DNA from: Aeromonas allosaccharophila
GTDB taxonomy: Bacteria; Pseudomonadota; Gammaproteobacteria; Enterobacterales; Aeromonadaceae
Reading direction: 5' to 3'
NCBI RefSeq assembly: GCF_000819685.1
Contig: NZ_CDBR01000109.1
Coordinates: forward strand, 1 to 64,000
Length of the DNA: 64,000 bases
A model generated the notes under the pieces. That model worked only from the letters and a program-made list of their open reading frames with translations. It made no database searches and was not told the DNA's origin. Positions 45,597 through 55,635 of this stretch are shown piece after piece (positions within the stretch are counted from its first letter, which is position 1; every line of letters begins with the position of its first letter). Both the position numbers and the translations under genes were made by a program.

Positions 45597-45848
45597 CGTG
45601 GGTTTGCTCGCGTGGTCACCATGGCGAGAGAAGCCGGTTGTCGAACTGATGGCGTTACAATATGGTACAGATTGTACCCGTTTGACGATTCATTCATACG
45701 GATTGCTTGCGGGCAGATTATCGACGTCAGTTGCAGTGGCATCCATGTGGGGTCAGGGTAATCTCTGGCACTTGGTCGTGGGTGGTGCCCATCGACGATG
45801 GCTGTCTGCCCGGTGTCGGATATGTCGAGTCTGGTAAAAGGAATTGCC

Positions 45849-47543
45849 ATGAGCCCTGCGAAGTCAACGATTTCTGCCCACATGCCGGTGCGTTCCCTGA
45901 GTGTCATCGCTCTGGCCACTGTGATTGCATTGCATACTACCCCTGCTACGGCCGACCCTTCCGGGCAACTGGTTTTTCTTGGCTGGACTGCAGATGGACA
46001 ACATTCGCTCTGGCTGTCAGCCGTCTCTCCGGGCCAGTTTGAGGTTGAGTCGGCCAAACAGAGCCAGATCTATGACAGCTGGAGTCAGGGACACCAAGGA
46101 TTGCATCTGACGGTTTCTCCCGAGGTACAAAACGGGGGGACTCACAAGCTTTACGCCTACATAGACTCAAGCTCCGGTAAGCGGGTTCTGCTTGATACAG
46201 ATAACCAGCAAGCCGGGCATTTTACTTTCCCCAATACATTTCCCCCGCCAAGTTTGCCTTCCAAACCAACACTGCCACCTACGGGGGTGATGCCGACCCG
46301 GCCTGGTGGAGTGCAGCCGCCGATCGCCACGCTACCGCCCACGGGGGTGATGCCGACCCGACCCGGTGGAGTACAGCCACCGATCGCCACGCTACCGCCC
46401 ACGGGGGTGATGCCGACTCTGCCCGGCGGGGTGCAGCCGCCGATCGCCACGCTACCGCCCAAGGGGGTGATGCCGACTCTGCCCGGCGGGGTACAGCCGC
46501 CGATCGGCACGTTGCCACCCGGGGGGCTCTTGCCCAATCCGGGATTGCCCCAGCCTCTGGTGCCGGTCAGCCCGCCGGCTGTGGTTGGCGCCGGTCAACA
46601 GGCGAGCGAACGAGCCCTGAATGATCGCGTGCTGTGCGTGATGGCGGATGAGCGGGCGCAACTGCCGCCCGAGCAGCGGGATCAGTACCCGGATTGTCCC
46701 TTCACCCGCACCGATCTGGCTGCGCAGGCCCAACCGGCGGTACGGCAGTGGAGTCTGTGGGGTGATGAGGTCTACTACGACATCTCGGATCATCGAGAAG
46801 GTGCAAATGTGTCTGGCAGCACCAATGTATTCAGTCTGGGGGCCGAGACGCGCCTCAACCCCGAGTTGAGCGTTGGTTTTATCGTCTCCCGGGTCGACAG
46901 CAAGGTGGACTCTTTCAACGGTGGTATGCGCTTGGCGACCGGTGGTTACAATATCGGCCCCTATCTGGTCTATCAGGCGTCGGAGCGCTGGATGCTGGAT
47001 GCCACCCTGATGTACGGCTGGATGGACAATGAGCAGGATCTGCTGTTCCTCTCGGGGGACTATGGCTCAAGGTCGCTGAGTGGCAGCTTGGGGACCACGG
47101 GCCAGTACTTCTGGGAGCAGTTGTCAGTGCGTCCGCGACTGGCTCTGAACTACAGCCATAGCCACAGCGAAGGCTATCCGTTGCAGGGGGATTATCAAGG
47201 GTTGGCATTGAAACTGGACAGAGAGAGTGACAGCTACAACCAGGGCAACCTGATCGGCTCGGTCGAATTCAGCCGGATCTACCATACCTCCGGTGGCCTG
47301 CCGCTGATGCCCTATGGGGAGTTGGGGGTGGATTATGGCTTTGAGAGACCCAACGATGGCTATATCCTGACGGGCAATCTTGACTCTGCACGCACCGAAC
47401 CGCTCAGTGGCACTGTACGGCTGGGATTGCGTACCCTGCTTGATGGTTCGACAACGCTGACGACCAGTGCGGGTTATCTCAGCCTTGGTCAGGATGGGCT
47501 CAACATTTGGGAATGGCGCATCAATCTCTCCAAGCCATTCTGA
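45849..47543 (+). CDS. Autotransporter with proline-rich repeat linker
   Basis: The 564-residue protein has a signal peptide (residues 1-36, ATA-D), a beta-rich N-terminal domain (about 37-135), four 20-residue repeats (residues 141-220), a linker, and a C-terminal autotransporter barrel (about 300-564) that ends NLSKPF. It should export itself to the cell surface. The passenger is short, so the repeats may be a stalk. ATG 45849 follows AAAGGAA. Confidence 0.78.
   Translation: MSPAKSTISAHMPVRSLSVIALATVIALHTTPATADPSGQLVFLGWTADGQHSLWLSAVSPGQFEVESAKQSQIYDSWSQGHQGLHLTVSPEVQNGGTHKLYAYIDSSSGKRVLLDTDNQQAGHFTFPNTFPPPSLPSKPTLPPTGVMPTRPGGVQPPIATLPPTGVMPTRPGGVQPPIATLPPTGVMPTLPGGVQPPIATLPPKGVMPTLPGGVQPPIGTLPPGGLLPNPGLPQPLVPVSPPAVVGAGQQASERALNDRVLCVMADERAQLPPEQRDQYPDCPFTRTDLAAQAQPAVRQWSLWGDEVYYDISDHREGANVSGSTNVFSLGAETRLNPELSVGFIVSRVDSKVDSFNGGMRLATGGYNIGPYLVYQASERWMLDATLMYGWMDNEQDLLFLSGDYGSRSLSGSLGTTGQYFWEQLSVRPRLALNYSHSHSEGYPLQGDYQGLALKLDRESDSYNQGNLIGSVEFSRIYHTSGGLPLMPYGELGVDYGFERPNDGYILTGNLDSARTEPLSGTVRLGLRTLLDGSTTLTTSAGYLSLGQDGLNIWEWRINLSKPF
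46269..46508 (+). repeat. Four in-frame 60-bp tandem repeats
   Basis: Units at 46269, 46329, 46389 and 46449 encode TLPPTGVMPTRPGGVQPPIA with few changes (R to L, T to K). Such arrays can change copy number by slippage. Confidence 0.92.
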
Positions 47544-47605
47544 TACCCGGGAAGTGAGCGCGGCTGTTTGCCGTGTTCCCCTTCCTCTCAATAAAGGAGC
47601 TCCCG

Positions 47606-48154
47606 ATGGATGCACTTACTCTACTACTCAACCGCCACTCCTGTGGCCGCCTGACCACACCCGCCCCCAGTGGTGAGGTGCTCGACAATATCCTCAAGGC
47701 GGGTCTGCGCGCGCCGGATCACGGCACCCTGACTCCCTGGCAATTCATTCTGTTTGAAGGGGAGGGGCGCGAGCGGCTGGGCAAGCTGTTGGCCGAGGCG
47801 GCCCGTGCTCGTGGCGAGGATGACGATAGCGTCAAGAAGTGCAGCGAAGCGCCGTTGCGCGCCCCCTTGGTCGTGGCGGTGGCAACCCGTTATCAGGAGC
47901 ACCCCAAGGTGCCGAAACTGGAGCAGGAGCTCTCCGCCGGATGCGCCCTGATGGCGATGCAGATGGCGGCGCAGGCGCAGGGCTTCAACGGCATCTGGCG
48001 CTCCGGCTGGTTTATCTTCGATGCGCAGGTCAACAAGGGACTGGGATTGGCGCCAGAGGATCAGCTGGTGGGCTTCCTCTACCTCGGCACCCCCATGCTG
48101 GAAGCGCGCAAACTACGCGAACTGCCGCGTGATGAGTTTGTCCGCCGTTTCTGA
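47606..48154 (+). CDS. ydjA: Nitroreductase-family protein (YdjA-like)
   Basis: The 182-residue FMN-dependent nitroreductase starts MDALTLLLNRHSCGRL and has the RAPDHGTLTPWQF and GFNGIWRSGWF segments of the YdjA subgroup. Substrate is unknown. ATG 47606 follows AAAGGAG, excluding the longer frame from 47573. Confidence 0.88.
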   Translation: MDALTLLLNRHSCGRLTTPAPSGEVLDNILKAGLRAPDHGTLTPWQFILFEGEGRERLGKLLAEAARARGEDDDSVKKCSEAPLRAPLVVAVATRYQEHPKVPKLEQELSAGCALMAMQMAAQAQGFNGIWRSGWFIFDAQVNKGLGLAPEDQLVGFLYLGTPMLEARKLRELPRDEFVRRF

Positions 48155-48183
48155 CACCTCGGTCACGTTGCGCTAGAAAAAGT

Positions 48184-48211
48184 AAAGCCTCGAGAAATCG
48201 GGGCTTTTTTG
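48184..48211 (+). terminator. Terminator of the nitroreductase gene
   Basis: AAGCCTCG/CGGGGCTT (one G-U pair) is followed by six T. Confidence 0.8.
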
Positions 48212-48289
48212 TTTAACCATGGATAGTAACCAGAGTGGTTGGGGAAAATAAATGGGTCAAAGAGGCTTCGCGCGCCATAGCAGGTAATT

Positions 48290-48475
48290 ATTTAAATAGT
48301 GCGATGTACCTCGCAATCCTGTTGTATTTCACTATGTAAAACGTTTGCGCATTCGATAATATCTCCCTGCCAGTTTAGAAGGGCACTCCTTCTAATTTTT
48401 CTGCGATGAGAGTCGCAATTCCGTAGCACCTTTTAACAGCCCAACGTCTTCGTGACATTGGGCTTTATTTTTTAT
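48290..48475 (+). ncRNA. Possible small RNA region with terminator
   Basis: This intergenic stretch has no ORF but ends with a strong hairpin (AGCCCAA..TTGGGCT, 48438-48472) and a T-run. The preceding part contains AAGGGCACTCCTTCT and GCGATGAGAGTCGCA hairpins. It resembles a stand-alone small-RNA gene, but no known family was recognised. Confidence 0.3.
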
Positions 48476-48534
48476 GGGGTGTCGGGGCGGCGGTGAGCTG
48501 ATGGCGGCATCGGCTCACCGCCCGGTTGGCTACC

Positions 48535-49089
48535 TTATGCCCTGTTTTTGGCTGGCAGGATCCGGGCCGGGTTGCCGACTACCCGAGCTCCGGCCGGTAC
48601 ATCTTTAGTGACTACGGCACCCGCGCCGATGATCGCCTCCCGCCCTATGGTGACGCCGGGCAGCAAGATGGCGCCGCCCCCAATCCAGACCTTGTCTTCA
48701 ATGGTGACCGGCAGCGCCGTCTCTGTTCCCTGAATCCGTTCGCCGGCCTCCAGTGCATGGGCTGCGGTATAGATCTGCACATTTGGCCCAATCATCACGT
48801 TGGCGCCGATGCGGATGGGGGCATTGTCCAGCAGGGTCGCCCCCATATTGATGTAGGAGTCCTTACCAAGCTGAATATGACGGCCATAGGTGCAGTAGAG
48901 GGGCGGGCAGATAAAGGCGTTTTCTGCCAGTTCGCCAACCAGCTCCGCCAGCAGTGTCCGCTGCTCTGCTTCCTCTTCCGCCTGATTGAAACGGCGATAG
49001 CGCCGTGCTGCCTCCAACCGCAGCTGCGCTAATTCCGGTGCCATGCAGTTGTAAGGTTGGCTGCTGATCATCTTCTGGTATTCGCTCAT
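48535..49089 (-). CDS. Maltose/galactoside O-acetyltransferase-like protein
   Basis: The 184-residue left-handed beta-helix protein of the Maa/LacA family has hexapeptide repeats (IRIGANVMIGPNVQI, VTIGREAIIGAGAVV) and catalytic His in TAAHAL. It transfers acetyl from acetyl-CoA to a sugar. Confidence 0.85.
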   Translation of the reverse strand: MSEYQKMISSQPYNCMAPELAQLRLEAARRYRRFNQAEEEAEQRTLLAELVGELAENAFICPPLYCTYGRHIQLGKDSYINMGATLLDNAPIRIGANVMIGPNVQIYTAAHALEAGERIQGTETALPVTIEDKVWIGGGAILLPGVTIGREAIIGAGAVVTKDVPAGARVVGNPARILPAKNRA

Positions 49090-49182
49090 GGCAGGGCCTC
49101 AATGATGTGGAAGAACGATGTTAATCCCTCATTGGCCAGAGAAGCGTGAACCGTCCCCCAGAGTAGGAAAGGGGGGAGAAAC

Positions 49183-49213
49183 AACAAGAGCACCCGTGGG
49201 TGCTCTTGTTTAA
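49183..49213 (-). terminator. Terminator of prmA
   Basis: AAGAGCACCC-GT-GGGTGCTCTT, with A and T tracts around it. Confidence 0.85.
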
Positions 49214-49253
49214 TAAAGATGCTGACTTGCCGCCTTGAGAGCGGGAGCTATGT

Positions 49254-50132
49254 TTAGCCGTGTTTGCGGCCGGAGAGGCGGCACCACTCTTCTTTGACGG
49301 CGGTCGGGTCCATATTGAACCACTGACCATAGATGGTTTCCAGCTCCGGGGCCTGGCTCTCCAGCACGCCGGAGAGGGCCATCAGGCTGCCCGGCTTGCC
49401 GTGGCCAGCGATCAGCGGTGCCAGTTCGCGCAGCGGGCCGGCCAGGATATTGGCGACTACGACGTCCGCTTCGACATCTTGCGGCTGGTCGGCCGGCAGG
49501 TAGAGTTCGATCTGGCCCGCAACGCCATTACGCTCGGCGTTGTCGTGACTGGCCTGGATGGCCTGCGGGTCGATGTCGATGCCGATGACGCGGGCGGCAC
49601 CCAATTTCAGGGCGGCGATGCCGAGAATGCCGGAGCCACAGCCAAAATCGACCACGGTTTTACCGGTCAGATCCAGCCCATCCAGCCACTGCAGGCAGAG
49701 GGCTGTGGTGGGGTGGGTACCGGTACCGAAGGCCAGACCCGGATCCAGCATGACGTTGACCGCATCGGGGTTCGGCACATCGCGCCAGCTCGGGCAGATC
49801 CAGAGGCGTTCGCCAAACTGCATGGGGTGGAAGTGATCCATCCACTCGCGCACCCAGTCCTTGTCTTCCAGCTGCTCGACCTTGTAGCCGACGTTTTCGC
49901 CGAAGATCTGCTGGAAGAAGGCGATGGTGGGGGCCGGATCGGTTTCGGCATCGAACAGACCCATCACTTCGGTCTCGCCCCAGAGCGGGGTTTCACCGGG
50001 CATGGGTTCATAGACGGGCACATCCTTGGCATCCATAAAGGTCACAGCCTGGGCTCCACGCCCCAGCAGCATGTTGCTCACCTTGTCTGCAGTCTTGGCA
50101 GTGGCGTTGATTCGAATTTGTATCCAGGGCAT
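49254..50132 (-). CDS. prmA: Ribosomal protein L11 methyltransferase
   Basis: The 292-residue enzyme has an N-terminal L11-recognition domain ([18 protein letters not shown]) and a SAM domain with [20 protein letters not shown]. It trimethylates residues of L11. In Escherichia it follows panF directly; here three genes lie between them. The start is ATG 50132. Confidence 0.96.
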   Translation of the reverse strand: MPWIQIRINATAKTADKVSNMLLGRGAQAVTFMDAKDVPVYEPMPGETPLWGETEVMGLFDAETDPAPTIAFFQQIFGENVGYKVEQLEDKDWVREWMDHFHPMQFGERLWICPSWRDVPNPDAVNVMLDPGLAFGTGTHPTTALCLQWLDGLDLTGKTVVDFGCGSGILGIAALKLGAARVIGIDIDPQAIQASHDNAERNGVAGQIELYLPADQPQDVEADVVVANILAGPLRELAPLIAGHGKPGSLMALSGVLESQAPELETIYGQWFNMDPTAVKEEWCRLSGRKHG

Positions 50133-50669
50133 GGCGTCGACTCTTCATAAATGTGAAACCGCGAGATTCTATCATCATGGGGCTGTGCTGTCGTGGTTTG
50201 CCCATGATGTGGGGGGATATGGGGGCTTTTGTCGGATTGGCACGGTTCCTGTATTGCTCTATGCAGGCGAAGACGATCGGTTTTCGCTGAACGCTTTGCT
50301 CAAGTTCCGTCATCTTTCACTGCCACCCTCGGGTGGCATTTTTTTATCTGCGCTTGTTTGCCAGCTAAGACGTCTGCCAGACAAAAAAAGAGCAAGGTTG
50401 ATACCTTGCTCAAGGACGGGCTGGCGCCGACTTGGCGCATTCATGCTGCTGTTGGCACGCCAGATGCAAAGACTAGATTGTCCTGCATAAGGATATGTGT
50501 GTGATTGTTACCCCAATGTTCAGGTATTCAGGCCATTTCTCGCGAAATGGCCTCTTTTTTGGCTGATTGTCGGACGTTGGCTTGTCACTGGCTGTCATGA
50601 GTGCCGCTGGTTGTGCCCGTTTGGGGCATCTCCTTGGTGAACTTATCCCATCATGGTGCGTTTGAGGGC
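50133..50669. other. Noncoding region with several hairpins
   Basis: No convincing gene. It holds the prmA promoter region, a terminator-like hairpin TGCCACC/GGGTGGCA with a T-run (50321-50347), a GAGCAAGG/CCTTGCTC hairpin (about 50389-50412), and AGGCCATTTC/GAAATGGCCT with six T (50526-50557). Small RNAs are possible. Confidence 0.45.
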
Positions 50670-51686
50670 TTAGTTGGCAAAGCCGCTCATGTCGATCACC
50701 AGCTTGCCTACCATACGGCCCGCCTCGACCTCGGCATGGGCCTGAGCCAGCGTGACCGGGGTCAGTGAGGGGATGGTTCTGGTCAGAGTGGTCTGCAATA
50801 CCCCTTCATCGACCAGTGCTGCCACCCGGCCGAGCAGGTGGTGCTGCTCGATCATGTCCGGCGTCTGGAACAGGGATCGGGTGAACATGAACTCCTGACT
50901 GAAGGTGACACTCTTGCTCTTGAGCAGGGAGAGATCCCACGGCTCGCTCGATTCGGCGATGGTACAGATATGGCCAAACGGGCGGATCAGCCCGGCCATG
51001 GTGGCCCAGTGCTCGGCAGTGGCGTTGGTGCAGAAGATGGCATCGACCTGCGTGATGCCAAGGGCGGTCAGCTCCTCCTGCAACTTGTGGTGGTTCACGA
51101 CCTGATGGGCGCCCATCTCGAGGCACCACTCGCGGCTCTCTGGGCGGGAGGCGGTAGCAATCACCTCCATGCCGGTGAGCTGGCGGGCCAGCTGGATGGC
51201 GATGGAGCCCACGCCACCGGCGCCGCCGATGATCAGCAGTTTGCCACGGCTCTCGCGGGTGAGGGCGAAGCGCTCGAACAGGGTCTCCCAGGCGGTGATG
51301 GCGGTGAGCGGCAGGGCGGCGGCCTCCACATCGCTCAGGGTGGTGGGGGCGATCGCGGCGATGCGCTCATCCACCAGTTGCAAGGCGCTGTTGCTGCCCG
51401 GACGGCTGATGTCGCCGGCATACCAGACTCGGTCGCCCGCCTTGAACAGGGTGACTTCGCTGCCGGTGGCGATCACTTCCCCCACCGCATCCCAGCCCAG
51501 TACCCTGGGCGAGCTTTCAATTTTGGCCTTGGGCGAGCGCACCTTGGTATCCACCGGATTGACGGAGGTGGCGGTGACCCGCACCAGCAGATCCCGCGGA
51601 CCCGGAACGGGATCGTGCAGGTTGGCGGCGATAAAGCAGTCGGGGTGGTCGCTTGGCAGATAGTGAGTCAGGGCAATGGCTTTCAT
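50670..51686 (-). CDS. NADPH:quinone oxidoreductase-like (zinc-type ADH family) protein
   Basis: The 338-residue MDR-fold protein starts MKAIALTHYLPSDHP. It has the nucleotide-binding motif IGGAGGVGSIAIQLA and the GDISRPGSNSALQLVDE segment. The zinc ligands of classic alcohol dehydrogenases are not evident, so it is probably a zinc-free quinone or enoyl reductase. ATG 51686 is used. It is divergent from the LysR gene, with 100 bp between them. Confidence 0.85.
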   Translation of the reverse strand: MKAIALTHYLPSDHPDCFIAANLHDPVPGPRDLLVRVTATSVNPVDTKVRSPKAKIESSPRVLGWDAVGEVIATGSEVTLFKAGDRVWYAGDISRPGSNSALQLVDERIAAIAPTTLSDVEAAALPLTAITAWETLFERFALTRESRGKLLIIGGAGGVGSIAIQLARQLTGMEVIATASRPESREWCLEMGAHQVVNHHKLQEELTALGITQVDAIFCTNATAEHWATMAGLIRPFGHICTIAESSEPWDLSLLKSKSVTFSQEFMFTRSLFQTPDMIEQHHLLGRVAALVDEGVLQTTLTRTIPSLTPVTLAQAHAEVEAGRMVGKLVIDMSGFAN

Positions 51687-51738
51687 GGTTTTTCCTTTCA
51701 AATCGCTGTGTTCGGGATTGCCACTCACTCTAGCCTGG

Positions 51739-51749
51739 TTGATTATCAA
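51739..51749. promoter_or_regulatory. Inverted repeat between oxidoreductase and LysR genes
   Basis: TTGAT-T-ATCAA is a perfect 11-bp palindrome of LysR-site size in the divergent promoter region. Confidence 0.5.
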
Positions 51750-51786
51750 AATTAAGATGGGTAATCGGTAAAGACTGTTTGAATAT

Positions 51787-52659
51787 ATGAACAATGTCGA
51801 TCTGGAGTTGATGGGACTGTTCGCCACCGTGGTGGAGCAGGGAAGCTTTACCCGGGCCGCCGAACTGCTCGGCATGCCCAAGTCATCGGTGAGCCAGAAG
51901 ATCTCGCGGCTCGAATCCCAGCTCGGGGTGCGGCTGTTGCAGCGCACCACCCGCAGGTTGAGCCTGACCCCGCAGGGGGAGCTCTATGTGGAGCACTGTC
52001 AGGGACTGCTGGCACTGGCCCGCAGCGCCAATCTGGCGATGGCGCGGCTGCGCTCGGCCCCGGCAGGGCGGGTGCGGATCACCGCCCCCGAGGCGACCGG
52101 CACCCTGCTGCTTGGCCGGATCCTCGCCGAGTTTCGCGCCCTCTATCCAGAGGTAGTGCTGGAGCTGACCCTGAGTGACGAACAGCTCGATCTGGTGGGG
52201 GAGGGTTACGATCTGGCGCTGCGGGCGGCGCCGCTGAAAGACTCCAGCCTCATCTGTCGGCGCATCGGTCAGGTGGCACGCCATCTGGTGGCGGCACCTG
52301 CCTATCTGGCGGCTCACGGCATGCCGCAACAGCTGAGCGAGCTGGGCCGTTATGCCTGTCTGGTGCACTCGGCCATGCCGGTGTGGCCATTGCAGGAGGG
52401 GGGCTGGCGGCCGCAGGGGGCCTGTGTCAGTAACAGCTTGCTGGCGCTGCGGGAGATGGCGATCCATGACGGGGGGATTGCCCTGTTGCCCCACCATGTC
52501 TGTGAAGGGGATTTGGCGGCGGGGCGGTTGCAGAAGGTGTTGCCGGATCAGCCCATTCCGGCCAACCCGTTTTACCTTATCTATCCGAGTCGGGAGCATC
52601 TGGCCCCCGCCCTGCGCACCCTGATGGATTTCGTGGCCGAGCGGTTGCCGTTCGCCTGA
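51787..52659 (+). CDS. LysR-family regulator
   Basis: The 290-residue protein has an N-terminal winged helix (ELMGLFATVVEQGSFTRAAE, then KSSVSQKISRLE) and a LysR substrate domain. It is divergent from the oxidoreductase gene and probably regulates it, with the palindrome as a candidate site. It ends one base before the stop of the converging PTS gene. Confidence 0.92.
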   Translation: MNNVDLELMGLFATVVEQGSFTRAAELLGMPKSSVSQKISRLESQLGVRLLQRTTRRLSLTPQGELYVEHCQGLLALARSANLAMARLRSAPAGRVRITAPEATGTLLLGRILAEFRALYPEVVLELTLSDEQLDLVGEGYDLALRAAPLKDSSLICRRIGQVARHLVAAPAYLAAHGMPQQLSELGRYACLVHSAMPVWPLQEGGWRPQGACVSNSLLALREMAIHDGGIALLPHHVCEGDLAAGRLQKVLPDQPIPANPFYLIYPSREHLAPALRTLMDFVAERLPFA

Positions 52660-52660
52660 G

Positions 52661-54088
52661 TTACCAGCTGCTCTGGCTGGCCGACTTCTGATTGGGTTTG
52701 AGGCCGAGGGGGACCGACTGGCGCTCCGCCAGCATGCGGATCTGCCCTTCAATCAGGCTGGCGCTGGGCCCCAGCACCAGCACCAGCTGGTGGTCGTTGA
52801 GCTGGATCCAGGAGAGGCAGCCCAGCCCCAGCAGGCGGGATTGATCCACCAGCGAAATATCGCGCACCCGCAGGCTGAGCCGGGTGAGGCAGACGCTCAT
52901 CGCCACCAGATTGTCCATCCCGCCCAGCACCTTGAGATACTGGATCGCCAGCATCTGCGGGTCGGAGGGGGCAACACTGGCGAGGCGCGGGTGTTCCACC
53001 GCGATGGGCTTGCTCGGCATGCTGAGGGGGGCTCGCTCCAGCAGCTGATAGAACAGCAGGGTGTAGGCGACGAAGAACAGGATACCGACCGGAATGAGCC
53101 AGAAGCTGTGCTCACCGGATTGATAGCTCAGCACCAGATCCAGCAGACCGGCGGAGAAGTAACTGCCCACCTTGATCCCCAGTCCGCTACAGACCGCCAG
53201 CGACAGCCCGGTCAGCAGGGCGTGGGCGAGAAACAGCCAGGGGGCGGTAAAGGCGAACAGAAACTCGATGGGTTCGGTGATGCCCACCAGTGCCGAGGTG
53301 AGCGCCAGGGTGAGCAGCAACCCGCCCTGCGGCAGCCGCTGCATCCGCTGGCGGTGCAGCCAGATGGCAAAACAGGCGCCCGGCAGGCCGAACATGATGA
53401 TGGGGTAGAGACCGGCCACATACCCTTCATGAAGGGGTTGGGCGGCAGCCAGCGCCTGCAGGTTGCTCTCGCCAAGGCCGATGACGCTACCCAGCACTTG
53501 ATGCAGACCGAGCGGGATCAGCAAGCGGTTGAGGGTGCCATAGCAGAAGGCGCCAAATGGCGTGGTGAGCAGCTCGGAGGTGAGCAAAGTCAGCCCGCGC
53601 TCCAGTGGCGGCCACAGCAGCGAGAGGGGGATGGCGATCAGCAGGCAGGCCAAGGCCGACACCAGCAGGCTGGGAAACTCCCCCTTGGCGATCTGCAGCC
53701 AGCGAGGCAGCGTTTGCTGGTGAACCCAGGGATAGATGATGGCGGTGGTGAGCCCCGCCAGCAGGCCACAGATCATGTCGGCGTGCAGGTTGGGGGCCAG
53801 AGTATTGAAAGCGGTGCTGAGCAGCAGGAAGTTGACCGCCCCCGCCAGCGTCTGTCCGCCCAGCTCCTGCCGGCTCAGGCCAAAGGCGATCGCCACCGCA
53901 TAGATAAGCGGCATCTGGCTGAAGATCGCCTGACCGGTGAGGGAGAGCACCGCCAAATCGAGTACGTCGGGTTGCCCAAGCCGGTAGATCAACGCCGCCA
54001 TCGGCAGGATGGAGACGGGCAGCAGCAGGGCATAACCGAGCCTCTGCAGGGCTTGAGTGACGACTTGTCGAGTGGCTTTTACGGGCAT
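52661..54088 (-). CDS. PTS permease, glucose/N-acetylglucosamine-type IIC-IIB
   Basis: The 475-residue protein has about eight to ten membrane segments of the IIC domain (about 15-360), including GITEPIEFLFAF, and a C-terminal IIB domain with phospho-Cys in AMSVCLTRL. No IIA domain is present, so a separate IIA is needed. Substrate is unknown. ATG 54088 is preferred to the longer frame at 54118. Confidence 0.85.
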   Translation of the reverse strand: MPVKATRQVVTQALQRLGYALLLPVSILPMAALIYRLGQPDVLDLAVLSLTGQAIFSQMPLIYAVAIAFGLSRQELGGQTLAGAVNFLLLSTAFNTLAPNLHADMICGLLAGLTTAIIYPWVHQQTLPRWLQIAKGEFPSLLVSALACLLIAIPLSLLWPPLERGLTLLTSELLTTPFGAFCYGTLNRLLIPLGLHQVLGSVIGLGESNLQALAAAQPLHEGYVAGLYPIIMFGLPGACFAIWLHRQRMQRLPQGGLLLTLALTSALVGITEPIEFLFAFTAPWLFLAHALLTGLSLAVCSGLGIKVGSYFSAGLLDLVLSYQSGEHSFWLIPVGILFFVAYTLLFYQLLERAPLSMPSKPIAVEHPRLASVAPSDPQMLAIQYLKVLGGMDNLVAMSVCLTRLSLRVRDISLVDQSRLLGLGCLSWIQLNDHQLVLVLGPSASLIEGQIRMLAERQSVPLGLKPNQKSASQSSW

Positions 54089-54177
54089 ACAGCGGCTACT
54101 TTTTGTGACTTGGCGCACAGTTTAACCGGAAACCACCCATTTGGGGATAGTTTTGGAACCCCTAATTTATCTTTTTA

Positions 54178-55635
54178 TTACTTCTGCTCGAAAAGCTCGC
54201 GCACTTCCCGCGAGGGCTGCGCGGTCAGCAGGCTCACCGCGATAAAGATCACCAGCGCCAGCGTGAGGCTCGGCACGATGGCGTGCAGGCCAGCCAGCTT
54301 GATCCCCCACTGACTCAGTACCCCATAGCTGACGATGCCGCTGACCATGCTGGCCAGCGCGCCTGGGCCATTGGCCCGCGACCAGTAGAGGCCGAGCACC
54401 AGCGGCCAGAGGAATACCGCCTGCAGACCGCCAAAGGCGAGCAGGTTGAGCCAGATGATCATCTCGGGCGGTTGCAACGCCGCCAGCAGCACCAGGGTGC
54501 CGAGGATCAGGGTACAGAGCAGGGAGAGGCGCGGAATGCGCACCTCCAGCTTCTCCTGTTTCGGACTCAGGTAGTTGAGGTAGAGATCTTTCACCAGAGT
54601 GGCGGAAGCCTGGATCAGCTGGGAGTCGATGGTGGACATGATGGCCGCCATCGGCGCAGCCAGAAAGACCCCGGCCAGCCAGGGGGGCAGCACTTCCATC
54701 ATCAGGGAGGGCATGATCTTGTCCGGATTGTCCATGCCGGGCAGGATGGCGCGGCCGAGGGCGCCAGCCAGATGCATGCCGAACATCAACAGGGCGCTGA
54801 CCACGGTGCCGATCAGAATGCCACGATGGAGCGCCTTGCTGTCGCGATAGCCAAAGCAGCGCAGCGCCGAGTGGGGCAGCCCCACCACCCCGACACAGAC
54901 CAGGATCCAGAAGCTCAGCATAAAGGGCTGGGTCAGCATGTCATCGGCCCCTTGCGGGCTGACCAGTTTGGGATCGATCTCCCTGAGCTGGTGGATGAGG
55001 TTTGGCAGGCCGTCACCGGCAATCAGAATCCCCGCCAGCAAGGCGCCGGTGCCAATCAGCATGATGATCCCCTGCAGGGCATCGGTCATCACCACCGCAC
55101 GGAAGCCGCCGATGATGGTGTAGAGCAGCACGCAGCTGGCAAACAGCATCAGCCCCTGCTGGTAGGAGAGTCCGGTGGCGGTCTCCAGCAGGCGGGCACC
55201 GCCGATAAACTGCACCACCATGGTCGCGATAAAGGCGAGGATGATGGTGACGGAGCCGAGGATCACCACCGCCTTGCTCTGATAGCGGGCCCACAGCATG
55301 TCGTTGATGGTCACCGCATTGACCCGGCGGGCGATGATGGCGAACTTCTTGCCAAGCACCCCCAGAGTGAGCCAGACGGTGGGCAGCTGGATCATCGCCA
55401 GCAACACCCAGCCCAGACCAATCTTGTAGGCCGCACCCGGCCCGCCGATAAAGGAGGAGGCCGAGGTGTAGGTGGCCACCAGCGTCATCGCCAGCACCAG
55501 CCCGCCCATGCTGCGGTTGCCGATGAAATACTCCTGCACGAAGTTGCCTTCGGCGCGATGGCGGCTGGCCCAGAAACCGACCCCCAGCACCAGTACCAGA
55601 TAGATGACGAGCGGCAGCATCAGCTCAAGATTCAT
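54178..55635 (-). CDS. panF: Sodium/pantothenate symporter
   Basis: The 485-residue SSS-family transporter has about 13 hydrophobic helices. It has the TYTSASSFIGGPG signature and GGFRAVVMTD. It imports pantothenate with sodium. It overlaps the yhdT stop by 11 bp, so the two are one operon. ATG 55635 is the start; the longer frame adds no membrane homology. Confidence 0.93.
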   Translation of the reverse strand: MNLELMLPLVIYLVLVLGVGFWASRHRAEGNFVQEYFIGNRSMGGLVLAMTLVATYTSASSFIGGPGAAYKIGLGWVLLAMIQLPTVWLTLGVLGKKFAIIARRVNAVTINDMLWARYQSKAVVILGSVTIILAFIATMVVQFIGGARLLETATGLSYQQGLMLFASCVLLYTIIGGFRAVVMTDALQGIIMLIGTGALLAGILIAGDGLPNLIHQLREIDPKLVSPQGADDMLTQPFMLSFWILVCVGVVGLPHSALRCFGYRDSKALHRGILIGTVVSALLMFGMHLAGALGRAILPGMDNPDKIMPSLMMEVLPPWLAGVFLAAPMAAIMSTIDSQLIQASATLVKDLYLNYLSPKQEKLEVRIPRLSLLCTLILGTLVLLAALQPPEMIIWLNLLAFGGLQAVFLWPLVLGLYWSRANGPGALASMVSGIVSYGVLSQWGIKLAGLHAIVPSLTLALVIFIAVSLLTAQPSREVRELFEQK

